Of a DNA stretch of 64,000 nt, positions 28,439-37,708 are shown in pieces. The translations under genes were made by a program, and so were the position numbers. The notes beneath the pieces are model-generated. The model ran no database searches, was not told where the DNA came from, and worked only from the letters and a program-made list of their open reading frames with translations. Every line of letters begins with the position of its first letter. Positions within the stretch are counted from its first letter, which is position 1. Where the stretch lies: positions 3,418 through 67,417 of the forward strand of contig CAZWOU010000015.1 of assembly GCA_964635375.1 (NCBI GenBank), given 5' to 3'. Source of the DNA: CAZMNY01 sp964635375 (GTDB lineage Bacteria > Planctomycetota > Planctomycetia > Pirellulales > Pirellulaceae).

Positions 28439-30883
28439 ATGGAAGTCGGTCAATTCCTGGAATCATTGGGGCGAGACGAGCGGTACGCGGGTCAGATTGC
28501 CCATGTGAGAAAAATGGGCGTTCGCGAGGGTCTCTTTCAGACCCCGCAACGACCGCTTCCGGAGACGCTGCACCGAGTCCTCAGCGAATCGGGAGTCGAG
28601 CAACTCTATTCGCACCAAGCGACGGCCCTCGACACCGCTCGCGACGGCCAGGACTGTGTGACCGTTACGGGAACGGCCAGCGGCAAGACGCTCTGTTACA
28701 ACTTGCCGATACTCGAGACCTGCTTCGCCGACCCCGAAGCCCGAGCACTCTACCTCTACCCAACCAAAGCCCTTGCCCAAGATCAACTCAAAGGACTGCT
28801 GGAGCTGCTTTCACAGGATCCCGAAGCGGCCAAGCTGGCGAGGCCTGGTGTGTTTGACGGCGACACGCCTCAACCGCAGCGGCGCCGCATCAAAGCCGAA
28901 GCCAACCTGGTCCTCTCCAATCCCGATATGCTTCACGCGAGCATCCTGCCCTACCATCCGAAGTGGAGTCGTGTCTTTAGCGAGCTTCGTTATGTGGTGT
29001 TGGATGAAGTGCATACGTATCGAGGCATCTTGGGCGCCCACGTGGCTTGTGTGCTGAGGCGACTGCAGCGCGTTTGCAGGCACTATGGCGCCGACCCGTT
29101 ATTTCTGGCGGCGTCCGCCACGATCGCCAACCCGGGCGAGTTGACTTCACGTTTGATCGGACGACCGGTGACGGTAATCGACAATGACGGTTCGCCCCGA
29201 GGGGAAAAGCACTTTGTGCTTTGGAACCCGTCACCCGTCGGTCAAGATTCGTTGGCTAGACGCAGTGCGAATGATGACGCGGTCTGGCTGATGTGCGAAT
29301 CGATGGAACAAGGGGCCCAAGCGCTGACGTTCACGCGGACTCGGCAAGCGGCCGAATTGGTGAACCGTTATGTGCAGGACGAGTTTCGCCAGACCGGCTC
29401 CCCGCTCGCTCGCCAAATGCGAGCCTATCGCGGCGGCTATTTGCCGGAAGAGCGCCGAGGCATCGAACAGGGCCTGTTTGGAGGAAACTTGCGGGGCGTG
29501 GCGGCCACGAACGCCCTGGAACTGGGTGTCGATATCGGCTCGTTGGATGTCGTCTTGATGGTCCATTATCCCGGCACGTTTGCCAGCGTTTGGCAGCAGG
29601 CTGGACGGAGCGGACGCAGAAACGACGAGAGTCTCGCTGTTTTGATCGCAGGTAACGATCCCGTTGACCAATACCTGCTTCGCCGCCCCGACTATTTCTT
29701 TGAGCAATCGCCTGAACACGCGGTAGTCGATCCAGAGAACCCCTATGTCTTGGCCAGCCACTTGAAAGCGGCCGCCTTCGAATTGCCGCTTGCCGAGAAC
29801 GATACTCAACTGTTTGGCGACACCGCGCCTCAATTGGCCGACGTGCTCTGCGATGCAGAAGAACTCTCCCAAGTCGCGGGCTCCTTCTATAGCACTTCGC
29901 CGCAAAACCCAGCCCAGACGATTAGTCTTCGCCACATGAGCGACAACACGTTTAGCATCGTACTGGTTAAGGCTCAGGAGGGCCGAGGCGCCAGTCCAGG
30001 CCGAGGCGACTCCCGCTCAAGTGCGAACAGCGTTAAATCGAATGAGGTTATCGCCAACGTCGACGCGATTAGTGCACCGGAGTTGATTTATCCGGAGGCC
30101 GTCTACTTACATAACGGCGTCTCTTTCTTTGTTCGCGAACTCGATTTGGAGGGTCGCGTTGCCTACGTCGAGCGGCATGAGATGGACTACTACACGCAAG
30201 CGGTCTTGGAGAGCAGCGTCAAGATTGAAGCGGAGCGAGAAGCGCGGCGGTCGGTGCCTCAAGCATTCTTGGCCTACGGCGATGTGGAAGTCAGTTGGAA
30301 GACAGTCGCTTTCAAGAAGATCAAGTTTGAGACGAAAGAGAACGTCGGCTTCGGTTCGGTCGATATTCCGGCTCAGCAATTGCCGACCACCGCATTCTGG
30401 TTGGCGCCCAGCGAGCAGGTTCGAAATCAAATGAAAGCCGATAAGTTTCGCACGAGTGAAGGCATGAGCGGTTTACGAAACTTGGCCGTCGTAGCGCTGC
30501 CGATGATCGCCATGTGCGATAGCCGAGACATCAGCGGCGTCGTGGACAGCAAGAACCTCGGCCGGACCACGGTCATTCTCTACGATCGGTATCCGGGTGG
30601 ATTGGGCTACTGTGAAAAGGGATTCCAGTATATCAATGAGTTGCTCTTGCTCTGCCAAGAAATGGTCGTAGCATGCCCCTGCGAGGACGGCTGCCCAAGC
30701 TGCGTCGGGCTGCCGAATCTGCGACCCGCCATTCACTCCGATCCCGATCTGACTCGCGGCTACCCGATCCCCGACAAAAACGCTGCCATCCGTTTGCTCG
30801 AATTGTTGACCGAACCAGGCAAGCAACCTGAGACCAAGCAACCTGAGGATCAACAGCACGATTCCACGGTCGCCATTAACTAG
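28439..30883 (+). CDS. mrfA: DEAD/DEAH helicase with DUF1998 cysteine cluster, MrfA/YprA-like
   Basis: 814 residues from ATG 28439; a longer in-frame start at 28370 adds an unlikely N-terminus. Helicase motifs: Walker A TGTASGKT near residue 75, VLDEVHTYRG (motif II), SATIANP (III), LELGVDIG and QQAGRSGR (V, VI). The C-terminus has the DUF1998 zinc cluster CPCEDGCPSC. In Bacillus, MrfA works with the exonuclease MrfB in repair of mitomycin-C damage. Here an MrfB-like gene starts 10 bases downstream, which supports the assignment over Hrq1 or Lhr relatives. Confidence 0.88.
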   Translation: MEVGQFLESLGRDERYAGQIAHVRKMGVREGLFQTPQRPLPETLHRVLSESGVEQLYSHQATALDTARDGQDCVTVTGTASGKTLCYNLPILETCFADPEARALYLYPTKALAQDQLKGLLELLSQDPEAAKLARPGVFDGDTPQPQRRRIKAEANLVLSNPDMLHASILPYHPKWSRVFSELRYVVLDEVHTYRGILGAHVACVLRRLQRVCRHYGADPLFLAASATIANPGELTSRLIGRPVTVIDNDGSPRGEKHFVLWNPSPVGQDSLARRSANDDAVWLMCESMEQGAQALTFTRTRQAAELVNRYVQDEFRQTGSPLARQMRAYRGGYLPEERRGIEQGLFGGNLRGVAATNALELGVDIGSLDVVLMVHYPGTFASVWQQAGRSGRRNDESLAVLIAGNDPVDQYLLRRPDYFFEQSPEHAVVDPENPYVLASHLKAAAFELPLAENDTQLFGDTAPQLADVLCDAEELSQVAGSFYSTSPQNPAQTISLRHMSDNTFSIVLVKAQEGRGASPGRGDSRSSANSVKSNEVIANVDAISAPELIYPEAVYLHNGVSFFVRELDLEGRVAYVERHEMDYYTQAVLESSVKIEAEREARRSVPQAFLAYGDVEVSWKTVAFKKIKFETKENVGFGSVDIPAQQLPTTAFWLAPSEQVRNQMKADKFRTSEGMSGLRNLAVVALPMIAMCDSRDISGVVDSKNLGRTTVILYDRYPGGLGYCEKGFQYINELLLLCQEMVVACPCEDGCPSCVGLPNLRPAIHSDPDLTRGYPIPDKNAAIRLLELLTEPGKQPETKQPEDQQHDSTVAIN

Positions 30884-30893
30884 GTCCAAGCTG

Positions 30894-31982
30894 TTGACGT
30901 TATCCACCAAAACACTCGCTCGCATCAGCCAGCTCAATCGATCTCCGTCGAAGTCGAGTGGGCAAGAGTCGAGTGGGCAAGAGTCGAGTGGGCAAGAGTC
31001 GAGTGGGCAAGAGGCGAGTGGGCAAGAGGCGAGCGGTCAAGAGGCAGCGAAGACGGAAACGTCGGTGGAACGAGCGAAGCACGAAGATCTTACGAGAATC
31101 TCTCTCAAAGAGTCGCCAGTCACTGAAGCAGTCAAACCGGCAAGCCAGTCGGCGGAGGCGCCCGCCTCGTCGCCGTACCAAGCGGCTTCGACTCGCGAGC
31201 TGCCCGCGGGTCGCGAAGTACAAACGGCCAGTGGCGTCTATTGGCGCATCGACATTCCACTCGAACAGCTTTGGCGAGGCGGCGAGGGCCATGTGAGGCG
31301 TGGCGCCGAGTTCCTTCGCGTAGCGATTCAGTCTCAGGACGATCCGCACCCCGAACTTGCCGCCTTGTCCAACGCGTTTCCCCACAAGACGCTTTTTCTC
31401 GATCTGGAAACTTGCGGGTTTGCCGGCTCGATTGTTTTCCTTGTCGGCTTGGTGCATTTTGAAGACGGCCAGTTAAAACTGAGTCAATTGCTGGCTCGCA
31501 ATTACGCGGAAGAGAAGGCCGTGCTGCACGCGCTCTGGGCGCTCGCCGGCAATTCTGACGTACTCTCTACGTTCAATGGGAAGAGCTTCGACTGGCCTTG
31601 TGTTCACGACCGCTCGACGCTGCACCACTTGGGTCGCGATGATCGTTACGTCGCCAGATGCGACGATTCGACAGCGGTGATTCCGATATCGTTGACTGAG
31701 GCGATGCATGCAGGCATGCGGCGGCCGAACATGGTCCACTGCGATTTGCTTCATCACTCGCGGCGCAAATGGAAAAACGCTCTGCCGAACTGCCGGTTGC
31801 AAACATTGGAGCGGTACGTTTGCGGGAGAAGACGCTATGACGATATTCCAGGCTCTGCGATCCCCGCCGCCTATCATCAATTCGTGCGCACCAATGACGC
31901 TTGGGAAATGCGCTCAATCCTTCATCACAACGCGCTCGATCTGATCACACTCTTGCAACTTTCGATACGAGTTGTCGAGTGA
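30894..31982 (+). CDS. mrfB: DnaQ-like (DEDD) exonuclease, MrfB/YprB-like, with repeat linker
   Basis: 362 residues. The N-terminal 60 residues are low complexity, containing six Ser-Gly-Gln-Glu type pentapeptides. The RNase-H-like domain at about 155-360 has LFLDLETCGFAG (Asp, Glu), STFNGKSFDWP (Asp) and HHNALDLITL (His, Asp), a full DEDD set. Bacillus MrfB has a C-terminal TPR region; none is seen here. The only credible start is TTG at 30894, ten bases after the helicase stop, with no clear ribosome site, suggesting coupled translation. Confidence 0.82.
   Translation: MTLSTKTLARISQLNRSPSKSSGQESSGQESSGQESSGQEASGQEASGQEAAKTETSVERAKHEDLTRISLKESPVTEAVKPASQSAEAPASSPYQAASTRELPAGREVQTASGVYWRIDIPLEQLWRGGEGHVRRGAEFLRVAIQSQDDPHPELAALSNAFPHKTLFLDLETCGFAGSIVFLVGLVHFEDGQLKLSQLLARNYAEEKAVLHALWALAGNSDVLSTFNGKSFDWPCVHDRSTLHHLGRDDRYVARCDDSTAVIPISLTEAMHAGMRRPNMVHCDLLHHSRRKWKNALPNCRLQTLERYVCGRRRYDDIPGSAIPAAYHQFVRTNDAWEMRSILHHNALDLITLLQLSIRVVE
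30954..31043 (+). repeat. Six 15-bp in-frame repeats at the 5' end of the exonuclease gene
   Basis: Four identical units tcgagtgggcaagag from 30954, then two variants beginning gcgag. They encode pentapeptides (Ser/Ala-Ser-Gly-Gln-Glu). Their near identity points to recent slippage expansion. Confidence 0.95.
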
Positions 31983-32071
31983 GAACCGTTGAGTGGGTGG
32001 CGCGTCGCCTCGGTGTTCGACTCCTGGCGTTCGTGTTGCTGATGTCACGATAACCGCCGACTCCACAGCGG

Positions 32072-33118
32072 TCATTCTCGTTCTTCACTGGCCATTGGAC
32101 CGAGGGGAAGGTCGGATGCGAGGTAGTATGCGCGAGGCGTGGTGAATTCCAGCAACGATTGGAACAACTCGCTGCGAATGTCACTGCGAGATTGAATCAA
32201 AGGCAGCGAGAAGATGGTGTTTGGGGCGCGAAACTGCACGACCTGCACGTTGTCTTTCCGAAGACGGGCCAGTTCGATGGCGCGTTGAATTGCGTCCTCG
32301 ATAAACCCAATTCGATCGACCAGTCCCAACTCCTTGGCTTTCGTCCCTGAAAAGACTTCGCCTGTCGCCAAGTCGATCTCGCCGTGTTTCAATTCGTTGG
32401 TGTCGTTTCGCAATTTGGGGCGGCCATCTTGAATAATCTGTTTGAATCGCTCGAAGTATTCGTTGACCTGACCGTCGAGGATCTCCCGGTGCTCCGCCGG
32501 CATTTCTCGCGTCATGGACAACATCTGTTTCCGCGGGTGGCTGGCGATGGAGTCATTCTTGATGTCGTACCTCTTGAGAAGGCCGCTAATGTCATAGTGG
32601 GGAATGATGACGCCAATCGATCCGGTCACCGTGGTCGGCTCGGCGAAGATAACGTTCTCTTCGTCGCCCACAGCCATCGCCACGTAGTAGCCGCCGCTAG
32701 CAGCGACCGATCCCATGCTGACAACGATGGGAATCTCACGTTCTTGGCGAAGTTTCTTGAGATGGTGGTAGATGTAGTCCGATCCGTAAACGGCCCCGCC
32801 GGGCGAGTTGATTCGCAGTACGACGGCCTTGACGCTCTTGTCCGCCATCACTCGGTCGATTTGATTCTTGATGAATCCATCGCCATCCATGATTACGCCA
32901 GACAGGGTGAGAATGGCGACTTTCTCTTTAGCCCAGCTGGACGTGTTGCCCGAGTGGTATCGCTCCGAGATGCCATTCGTGGTGTCAAAGTAGGTCTCCT
33001 CGGCGACATAGTGGCGGAATAGAAGGGCGGCGCAAAGGAAAAAGCCGATCCAGCCGATGCGTGACCAAAGGCGACTGGGTCCGCCGACGTTCGCAGGTGA
33101 TTGATTCTCGTTGGGCAT
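32072..33118 (-). CDS. sppA: Signal peptide peptidase SppA, 36-kDa type
   Basis: 348 residues from ATG 33118. One N-terminal membrane helix (IGWIGFFLCAALLF), then a ClpP-like S49 domain: INSPGGAVYGSDY, nucleophile serine in SMGSVAASGGYY, GSIGVI, and the general-base lysine in the segment after LLKRYDIKND. Single-domain type as in Bacillus, cleaving leftover signal peptides in the membrane. A longer start at 33163 is less likely. Confidence 0.92.
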   Translation of the reverse strand: MPNENQSPANVGGPSRLWSRIGWIGFFLCAALLFRHYVAEETYFDTTNGISERYHSGNTSSWAKEKVAILTLSGVIMDGDGFIKNQIDRVMADKSVKAVVLRINSPGGAVYGSDYIYHHLKKLRQEREIPIVVSMGSVAASGGYYVAMAVGDEENVIFAEPTTVTGSIGVIIPHYDISGLLKRYDIKNDSIASHPRKQMLSMTREMPAEHREILDGQVNEYFERFKQIIQDGRPKLRNDTNELKHGEIDLATGEVFSGTKAKELGLVDRIGFIEDAIQRAIELARLRKDNVQVVQFRAPNTIFSLPLIQSRSDIRSELFQSLLEFTTPRAYYLASDLPLGPMASEERE

Positions 33119-33329
33119 CGAACTTCTCCCGAAAACGATCGATATAGGCGATAGAATCCACAATTGTAGGTCATTGTCGGCGTTGGGACGCCGTTGGTGT
33201 TGCCAACTCGCCGCGTCTGCCGCTAAAGTACCCCCTTAAACGGTCACTTGGAAGTCATTGGATTCAGCGAATCGAGCGGCGAGCCACCCGGCTTCGAGGA
33301 TGTCGCATCGATAGGAAAGGAGGCTGCTC

Positions 33330-34076
33330 GTGTTGGTTGCGGCTCACACGGATTGCTTTTGCGACCTACCCCTGAACGAGGTTGTTGCCCGGCTTGCACA
33401 CCTGGAGTTCTCTTGCATTGAGCTTGCAATCAAGGAACAAGGGCAATTCAAACCGTCAGACGTTGTGGCCAATTTTGAACGCGCAGCGGACATCTGCCGC
33501 AATACGCGGCGCCTCGACATCCTCGGTTTCGATACGGAAATCGAAGCGAAAGACGATGAATACTACGTCCAGTTTGACGCTATTTGCAAACTAGCTAGGG
33601 CCGTCAAAGTGGTCCAAATAACAGTCCCTTCGGGCGAACTTGGCACGCCATTCAACGAAGAGGTCGAGAAACTGCGAAAACTCGTCGCCCTGGCCGAAAT
33701 GCAGGGTGCTCGAGTCAGTATTAAGAGCCAGGTGGGGCGGCTCTCCGAAGACCCCGACACCGTCGCCGTATTGTGCGACAACGTCAAAGGACTTGGCCTG
33801 ACGCTCGACCCAAGCCACTATATCTGTGGCCCACACTCAGGTCGATCGATCGACAAGGTCATGAAGTACGTGTACGGCGTGCGACTTCGCGATACCTCGC
33901 CCGACCAGTTTCAAGTTCGAGTGGGACAGGGCGAAGTTGACTATGGCCGTCTTGTGGGCCAACTAAGGCAGTTTGACTATGACCGGGCCCTGACAGTCCA
34001 TATCGTCGAACAAGACGACGTCGAGCACGAAGCCGAGATGCGGAAGATCCGCCTGCTGCTCGAGAGCCTTCTCTAA
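33330..34076 (+). CDS. Sugar phosphate isomerase/epimerase family (xylose-isomerase-like TIM barrel)
   Basis: 248 residues starting with GTG at 33330, placed by a strong ribosome site (AAGGAGG) seven to eight bases upstream. Barrel features include FSCIELAIKEQG, LTLDPSHYICGP and VRLRDTSPDQFQVRVGQGEVDY, as in AP-endonuclease-family-2 proteins. Metal ligands are partly recognisable. Substrate unknown. Confidence 0.85.
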   Translation: MLVAAHTDCFCDLPLNEVVARLAHLEFSCIELAIKEQGQFKPSDVVANFERAADICRNTRRLDILGFDTEIEAKDDEYYVQFDAICKLARAVKVVQITVPSGELGTPFNEEVEKLRKLVALAEMQGARVSIKSQVGRLSEDPDTVAVLCDNVKGLGLTLDPSHYICGPHSGRSIDKVMKYVYGVRLRDTSPDQFQVRVGQGEVDYGRLVGQLRQFDYDRALTVHIVEQDDVEHEAEMRKIRLLLESLL

Positions 34077-34357
34077 CACCTCTTGGCCCACTACGCCCAG
34101 GCCAAGCGCGAAGACTCCCATGTTCATCAATCGGTCCAAGCGTTGGACTCGGCTGTTGTTGGTGAATTAGTCCGGCTCGCCCGCAAAGTCTTCCCATCTT
34201 CCCAAGTTCAGCATGTGGTTGGCCCAGGGTAACTCACAATGCGAAGTTGAACCCCTTTCCGGGTGGCGTTTCGCTGACGAATGCGCCGATGACTATTGAA
34301 TCGAAAATGCCACGCGTAAGGTTTGCGCGGATGGCGAGCCGGTTAGGAGCGATGGAG

Positions 34358-35017
34358 ATGAGCATGCCCCGTATTCAAAATGTTGTCGCGAGCCTTGCTA
34401 TCGCCTTGATTGCGAGCGGCGCGGCCCTCGCTGGTGAACCTCATCAGAAGTCCCGCCTGGCCGGCAAGTGTTCCCATGCACAGAATTGCGGCAAGTGCGG
34501 AGACGGCTGTGCGACCGGTGGCCATGGTTGCACAGATCGCGGTTGCCGACGCTGCAAACATCATCAGCTGTACGACGGCCAGGAGCCATGGGCGAATTGC
34601 GGTTGCAACGGCAGCTATAACTATCCCGTCCCGCCTCTCTACACCTACCATTGGCGCGGCATGGCCTCGCAACGGCTGATGACCAACTATCAATCACCCT
34701 ATCGTTTCCCAGCCATAAAGCCGTTTGAAGACGAAGACACGGCCGATGATACGGCTGAACGTGAGCCCGTGCCTTCCTATCGCAATGCCGCGCATCGCAA
34801 CGCCCCTCAACAACCCCCGCGACGCGTTCGATTGAGTCCTCGGCGTCTCGACGAGAAAGTCGCTGCAACTTTGCCTCCCAAGAAAGCCGAACCAACGGAG
34901 TTCAAGGCGATCGCTCTGAAGCAGACCGTTGTCGGCGATTCGGCGAACAGTGTCCAGCCACGCAAGGCAACAAAGATCACGACCTCTCGCGTGCCTCTGC
35001 GCACCTTCATTCGCTAA
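34358..35017 (+). CDS. Cys-rich secreted protein, unknown
   Basis: 219 residues. ATG 34358 is favoured by AGGAG eight bases upstream; ATG 34352 and 34364 are close alternatives. A signal peptide (VVASLAIALIASGAALAG) is followed by a cysteine/glycine/histidine cluster at about 30-75 (CGKCGDGCATGG, CTDRGCRRCKHH), then a Tyr/Pro region and a basic tail ending in RVPLRTFIR. It may be a metal-binding or cell-wall protein. The tail resembles that of the Cys-rich repeat protein at 41310. Confidence 0.75.
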   Translation: MSMPRIQNVVASLAIALIASGAALAGEPHQKSRLAGKCSHAQNCGKCGDGCATGGHGCTDRGCRRCKHHQLYDGQEPWANCGCNGSYNYPVPPLYTYHWRGMASQRLMTNYQSPYRFPAIKPFEDEDTADDTAEREPVPSYRNAAHRNAPQQPPRRVRLSPRRLDEKVAATLPPKKAEPTEFKAIALKQTVVGDSANSVQPRKATKITTSRVPLRTFIR

Positions 35018-35340
35018 GCGGTCCGCAGCGAATCAAATGACCAGACAACGACGCCAAGCCATCTTAGGCTTGGCGTTGTTTTTTGCGTCTTCTCCATTCA
35101 CAAGAGTCACCCGTTGAGCGTCAAAGTCGTCGGATATGGGTCGTTCCGAACGATCACACCAAGTGGAGGAACCGCCCGAACGGTCAAAATCGCCATTATT
35201 GCTAAATCCGGCGATACCCAATGCCCGATGTTCCTAATGCCTCTCGTCGCGCAGCGGTTCCTCATCTGCGCGACGTCACTTTCCCACCGATCATCAAATC
35301 AAACGCTGCATGCCCCAATCTCACCTGGGACGTCGTGTTG
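35018..35340. other. Intergenic region before the secretin gene
   Basis: Holds the terminator at 35052-35084. The remainder shows no supported gene; the secretin frame extends up to 35221 but without a signal-like start. Confidence 0.5.
35052..35084 (+). terminator. Intrinsic terminator after the Cys-rich gene
   Basis: 9-bp stem CGCCAAGCC / GGCTTGGCG, 6-base loop, then TTGTTTTTT. It starts 34 bases after the stop codon. Confidence 0.9.
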
Positions 35341-37359
35341 ATGGAGCCCACGATGGTACGCCAGCCAGCCCCATCTTTCTCTGGCCATAACAGTCGCTTT
35401 GGACGGTTTGCGTCCAAGGTTGTCTTGAGCGCGTTCCTGTTTGCCGGCCACTTGGCGTGGGCTGAATCTCCCCCTGAGTTGGGGCCCGCCCACGCCTCCG
35501 CGAAGACAGGAACGGAACCGAAACGAACAGCGTTGCACCAACCTGCGAAGCCACCTGGCTGGGCGCCTTATATCGGCGCGCCCACGAATGACTCGCCGAC
35601 TCGCCGGGCAGTCCACATTCCCAGGCGTTCCACGCAAACTGGAATCGGCCGACCCGAGACAACGCCGCGAGCAATGTCCCCTGCGGCTCAGACGAACTCA
35701 GAGAACGACGTCCGACTTGACCAGCATGCGGAACAGCCCGAGCATACGGAACAGACAGCCCCGCGCAGATGGAGCGAGATAATCAGCTCGCCCAAACGCG
35801 CCCCCCGACGGAAAGTCGGCCTGGGGTTGGAGGCTCAGATTGCCCAGCGATTGGCGTTTTCGCAAAACCGAACTCAGCAGGCGAACGCGACGCGGCCAAC
35901 CCCACGCTCGCTCATGCAAACGGTCTCTCAGCAGCAGCCCGCGGGCGACCCTTTTGAGATCATTGAAGAAGCCGGCGCACTCTCGATCCAGATGCGCCGC
36001 AGCCGGTTGCTCAAAACCAAGACGGGCGTGTTCCGGACAGCGATTGTTGATCCTGGTATCTGCGACGTCGTGCAGTACACGCCCAATGAGCTGTCGATTA
36101 TTGGGCGTCGAGTCGGCTCGACCCATGTCACGTTTTGGTTTACGGGCGGCGATCGTGACCCCATGACCTACCTCATTCAAGTGACGCCCGATACGGCGGC
36201 TCGTAACGATGTGCAACGCAGGTATGACGACTTGGAGTCCTTGCTTTCCGAGCTATTCCCAGATAGCAAGGTGCGGCTGACGGTTGTCGCTGACAAGCTG
36301 ATCGTGCGAGGCCAAGCGAAAGGAGCGACCGAAGCGGCGCAAATCATGTCGATCGTCCGTTCCAGCGCAGGTCAAAGGGGCGGCGGCGCCCGAATCGGTC
36401 AAGGCCAGGCGGCGCGAGTCTTGTCTGGCGCCCAAGCTGGTGACGTCAACCCGCTTGGGTTGCAATTGATCAACATGCTCCGAATCCCAGGCGTCCAACA
36501 GGTTGCCCTTCGCGTCAAAATCGCCGAACTCAATCGCAGCGCAGCGCGGGGCATTGGTCTGAACCTAGACGCAAACATCGAGATCAACGGGAATGAAGGC
36601 GCGATGATCCTCAATTCCATTCTCAACACCGGCGGCTCCGCCCCAGCTCTACTTGGCCAGATTGACAATAAGGACATCGAAATTGGACTCCGCTGGCTGC
36701 AACAGCATGGCGTCATTCGCTTGGTGTCAGAACCCACACTCGTCACCTTGAGCGGTCACTCAGCAACCTTTGTGGCTGGCGGTGAGTTTGCTGTGCCGAC
36801 GGTCGTGGGTACAGGTGGGTTGAGCGCCGTCACGACGGACTTTCGCGCCTTTGGAGCGATTATCAGTTTTCTCCCCACCGTGGTCGATAAGGACCGCATT
36901 CGCCTGCAGGTCTCACCAGAGTTTAGCCAGATTGAATCGAGTTTGACCGTCAACGACTCACCTGGCCTGAAGGTCCGTTCCGTGACAACAACCGTGGAAA
37001 TGCGGGAAGGGCAAACGCTCGCCATCGCTGGCCTCTTGGATGAATCGATGACGGCGAGCGGACAAAGCAATCTGCCCTGGCTCGAACGCATCATCGGCAA
37101 GCGAGACACGGCTCGGGAAGAGACAGAGCTGATCATCCTGGTCACGCCCGAGTTGATCCATCCGATGGAGCCCGAAGAGGTTCCGCCTTTGCCCGGCTTC
37201 GACGTCACGGAACCGACAAACAAAGAGTTCTTTTATCATGGTCGTCTGGAAGGCAATCCAACTCGCGAATATCGCAGCACCGTTTGGCCTCGCTTGAGGC
37301 GGCGATATGGCGCCGGCGGATCGTCCATGATCTCTGGACCATTCGGACACGGTCAATAG
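35341..37359 (+). CDS. Secretin, CpaC/RcpA-like (type II/III secretion family)
   Basis: About 672 residues from ATG 35341 (35353 also possible); the signal sequence lies near residues 20-42. A Pro-rich linker leads to the pilus-assembly N-domain (RSRLLKTKTGVFRTAIVDP, GRRVGSTHVTFWF), a BON-like region, and the secretin core (VALRVKIAELNR, GAIISFLPTVVDKDRIRLQV, MREGQTLAIAGLL, TELIILVTPELI). It should form an outer-membrane ring. No pilus ATPase or pilin genes adjoin it. Confidence 0.9.
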   Translation: MEPTMVRQPAPSFSGHNSRFGRFASKVVLSAFLFAGHLAWAESPPELGPAHASAKTGTEPKRTALHQPAKPPGWAPYIGAPTNDSPTRRAVHIPRRSTQTGIGRPETTPRAMSPAAQTNSENDVRLDQHAEQPEHTEQTAPRRWSEIISSPKRAPRRKVGLGLEAQIAQRLAFSQNRTQQANATRPTPRSLMQTVSQQQPAGDPFEIIEEAGALSIQMRRSRLLKTKTGVFRTAIVDPGICDVVQYTPNELSIIGRRVGSTHVTFWFTGGDRDPMTYLIQVTPDTAARNDVQRRYDDLESLLSELFPDSKVRLTVVADKLIVRGQAKGATEAAQIMSIVRSSAGQRGGGARIGQGQAARVLSGAQAGDVNPLGLQLINMLRIPGVQQVALRVKIAELNRSAARGIGLNLDANIEINGNEGAMILNSILNTGGSAPALLGQIDNKDIEIGLRWLQQHGVIRLVSEPTLVTLSGHSATFVAGGEFAVPTVVGTGGLSAVTTDFRAFGAIISFLPTVVDKDRIRLQVSPEFSQIESSLTVNDSPGLKVRSVTTTVEMREGQTLAIAGLLDESMTASGQSNLPWLERIIGKRDTAREETELIILVTPELIHPMEPEEVPPLPGFDVTEPTNKEFFYHGRLEGNPTREYRSTVWPRLRRRYGAGGSSMISGPFGHGQ

Positions 37360-37708
37360 TAGCCACGATCACACATTGCCAGCAAGGAAACAGCTGCGCG
37401 GAAACATGAGTTGCGCCATTGCCGTTGTCTGTGAACGCTGAACGCCCATGAAGCGAGCAGAGCAGTTCCGACACCGTAGGCGCGCAACTCCCCTCGGAGA
37501 GAGGTTCGGCAGAACGGCGACGCCCAGCGCCGCGTCGAATCCATCTGAGGGGCACCAAGGGTCAGCGTCAGCCCAGGCGCTGGCCCTTTTTTTATCCAGG
37601 CCTCTTTGTCCAGGCCCCTTCTTATTCGGGCCCTTCTTTGCCCGGGCCCAAGCGCCCAGCGGGTACCGCACGCAGATCGGCAACACCGTTGAGCATAGCC
37701 TGTGAGGA
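37360..37708. other. Convergent intergenic region with terminator and degenerate repeats
   Basis: About 350 bases between the secretin and the true end of the PQQ gene. It contains the terminator at 37559-37593 and, next to it at 37596-37653, four degenerate 14-15-bp units rich in GGCCC and CTTCTT. No supported gene. Confidence 0.6.
37559..37593 (+). terminator. Intrinsic terminator downstream of the secretin gene
   Basis: 9-bp stem GGGTCAGCG / CGCTGGCCC with one G-U pair, 10-base loop, then seven T. It is 200 bases after the secretin stop. Confidence 0.85.

Noticed and set aside
30900..31457. Minus-strand frame with LLPTR repeats
   Set aside because: It is the antisense reading of the 15-bp repeats in the exonuclease gene.
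28439..31982. Anti-phage system based on DUF1998 helicase (DISARM/DrmB-like)
   Set aside because: No methyltransferase or phospholipase D partner; the adjacent DEDD exonuclease fits MrfA/MrfB instead.
33859..34197. 112-residue minus-strand frame
   Set aside because: Overlaps the 3' end of the isomerase-like gene antisense and lacks features.
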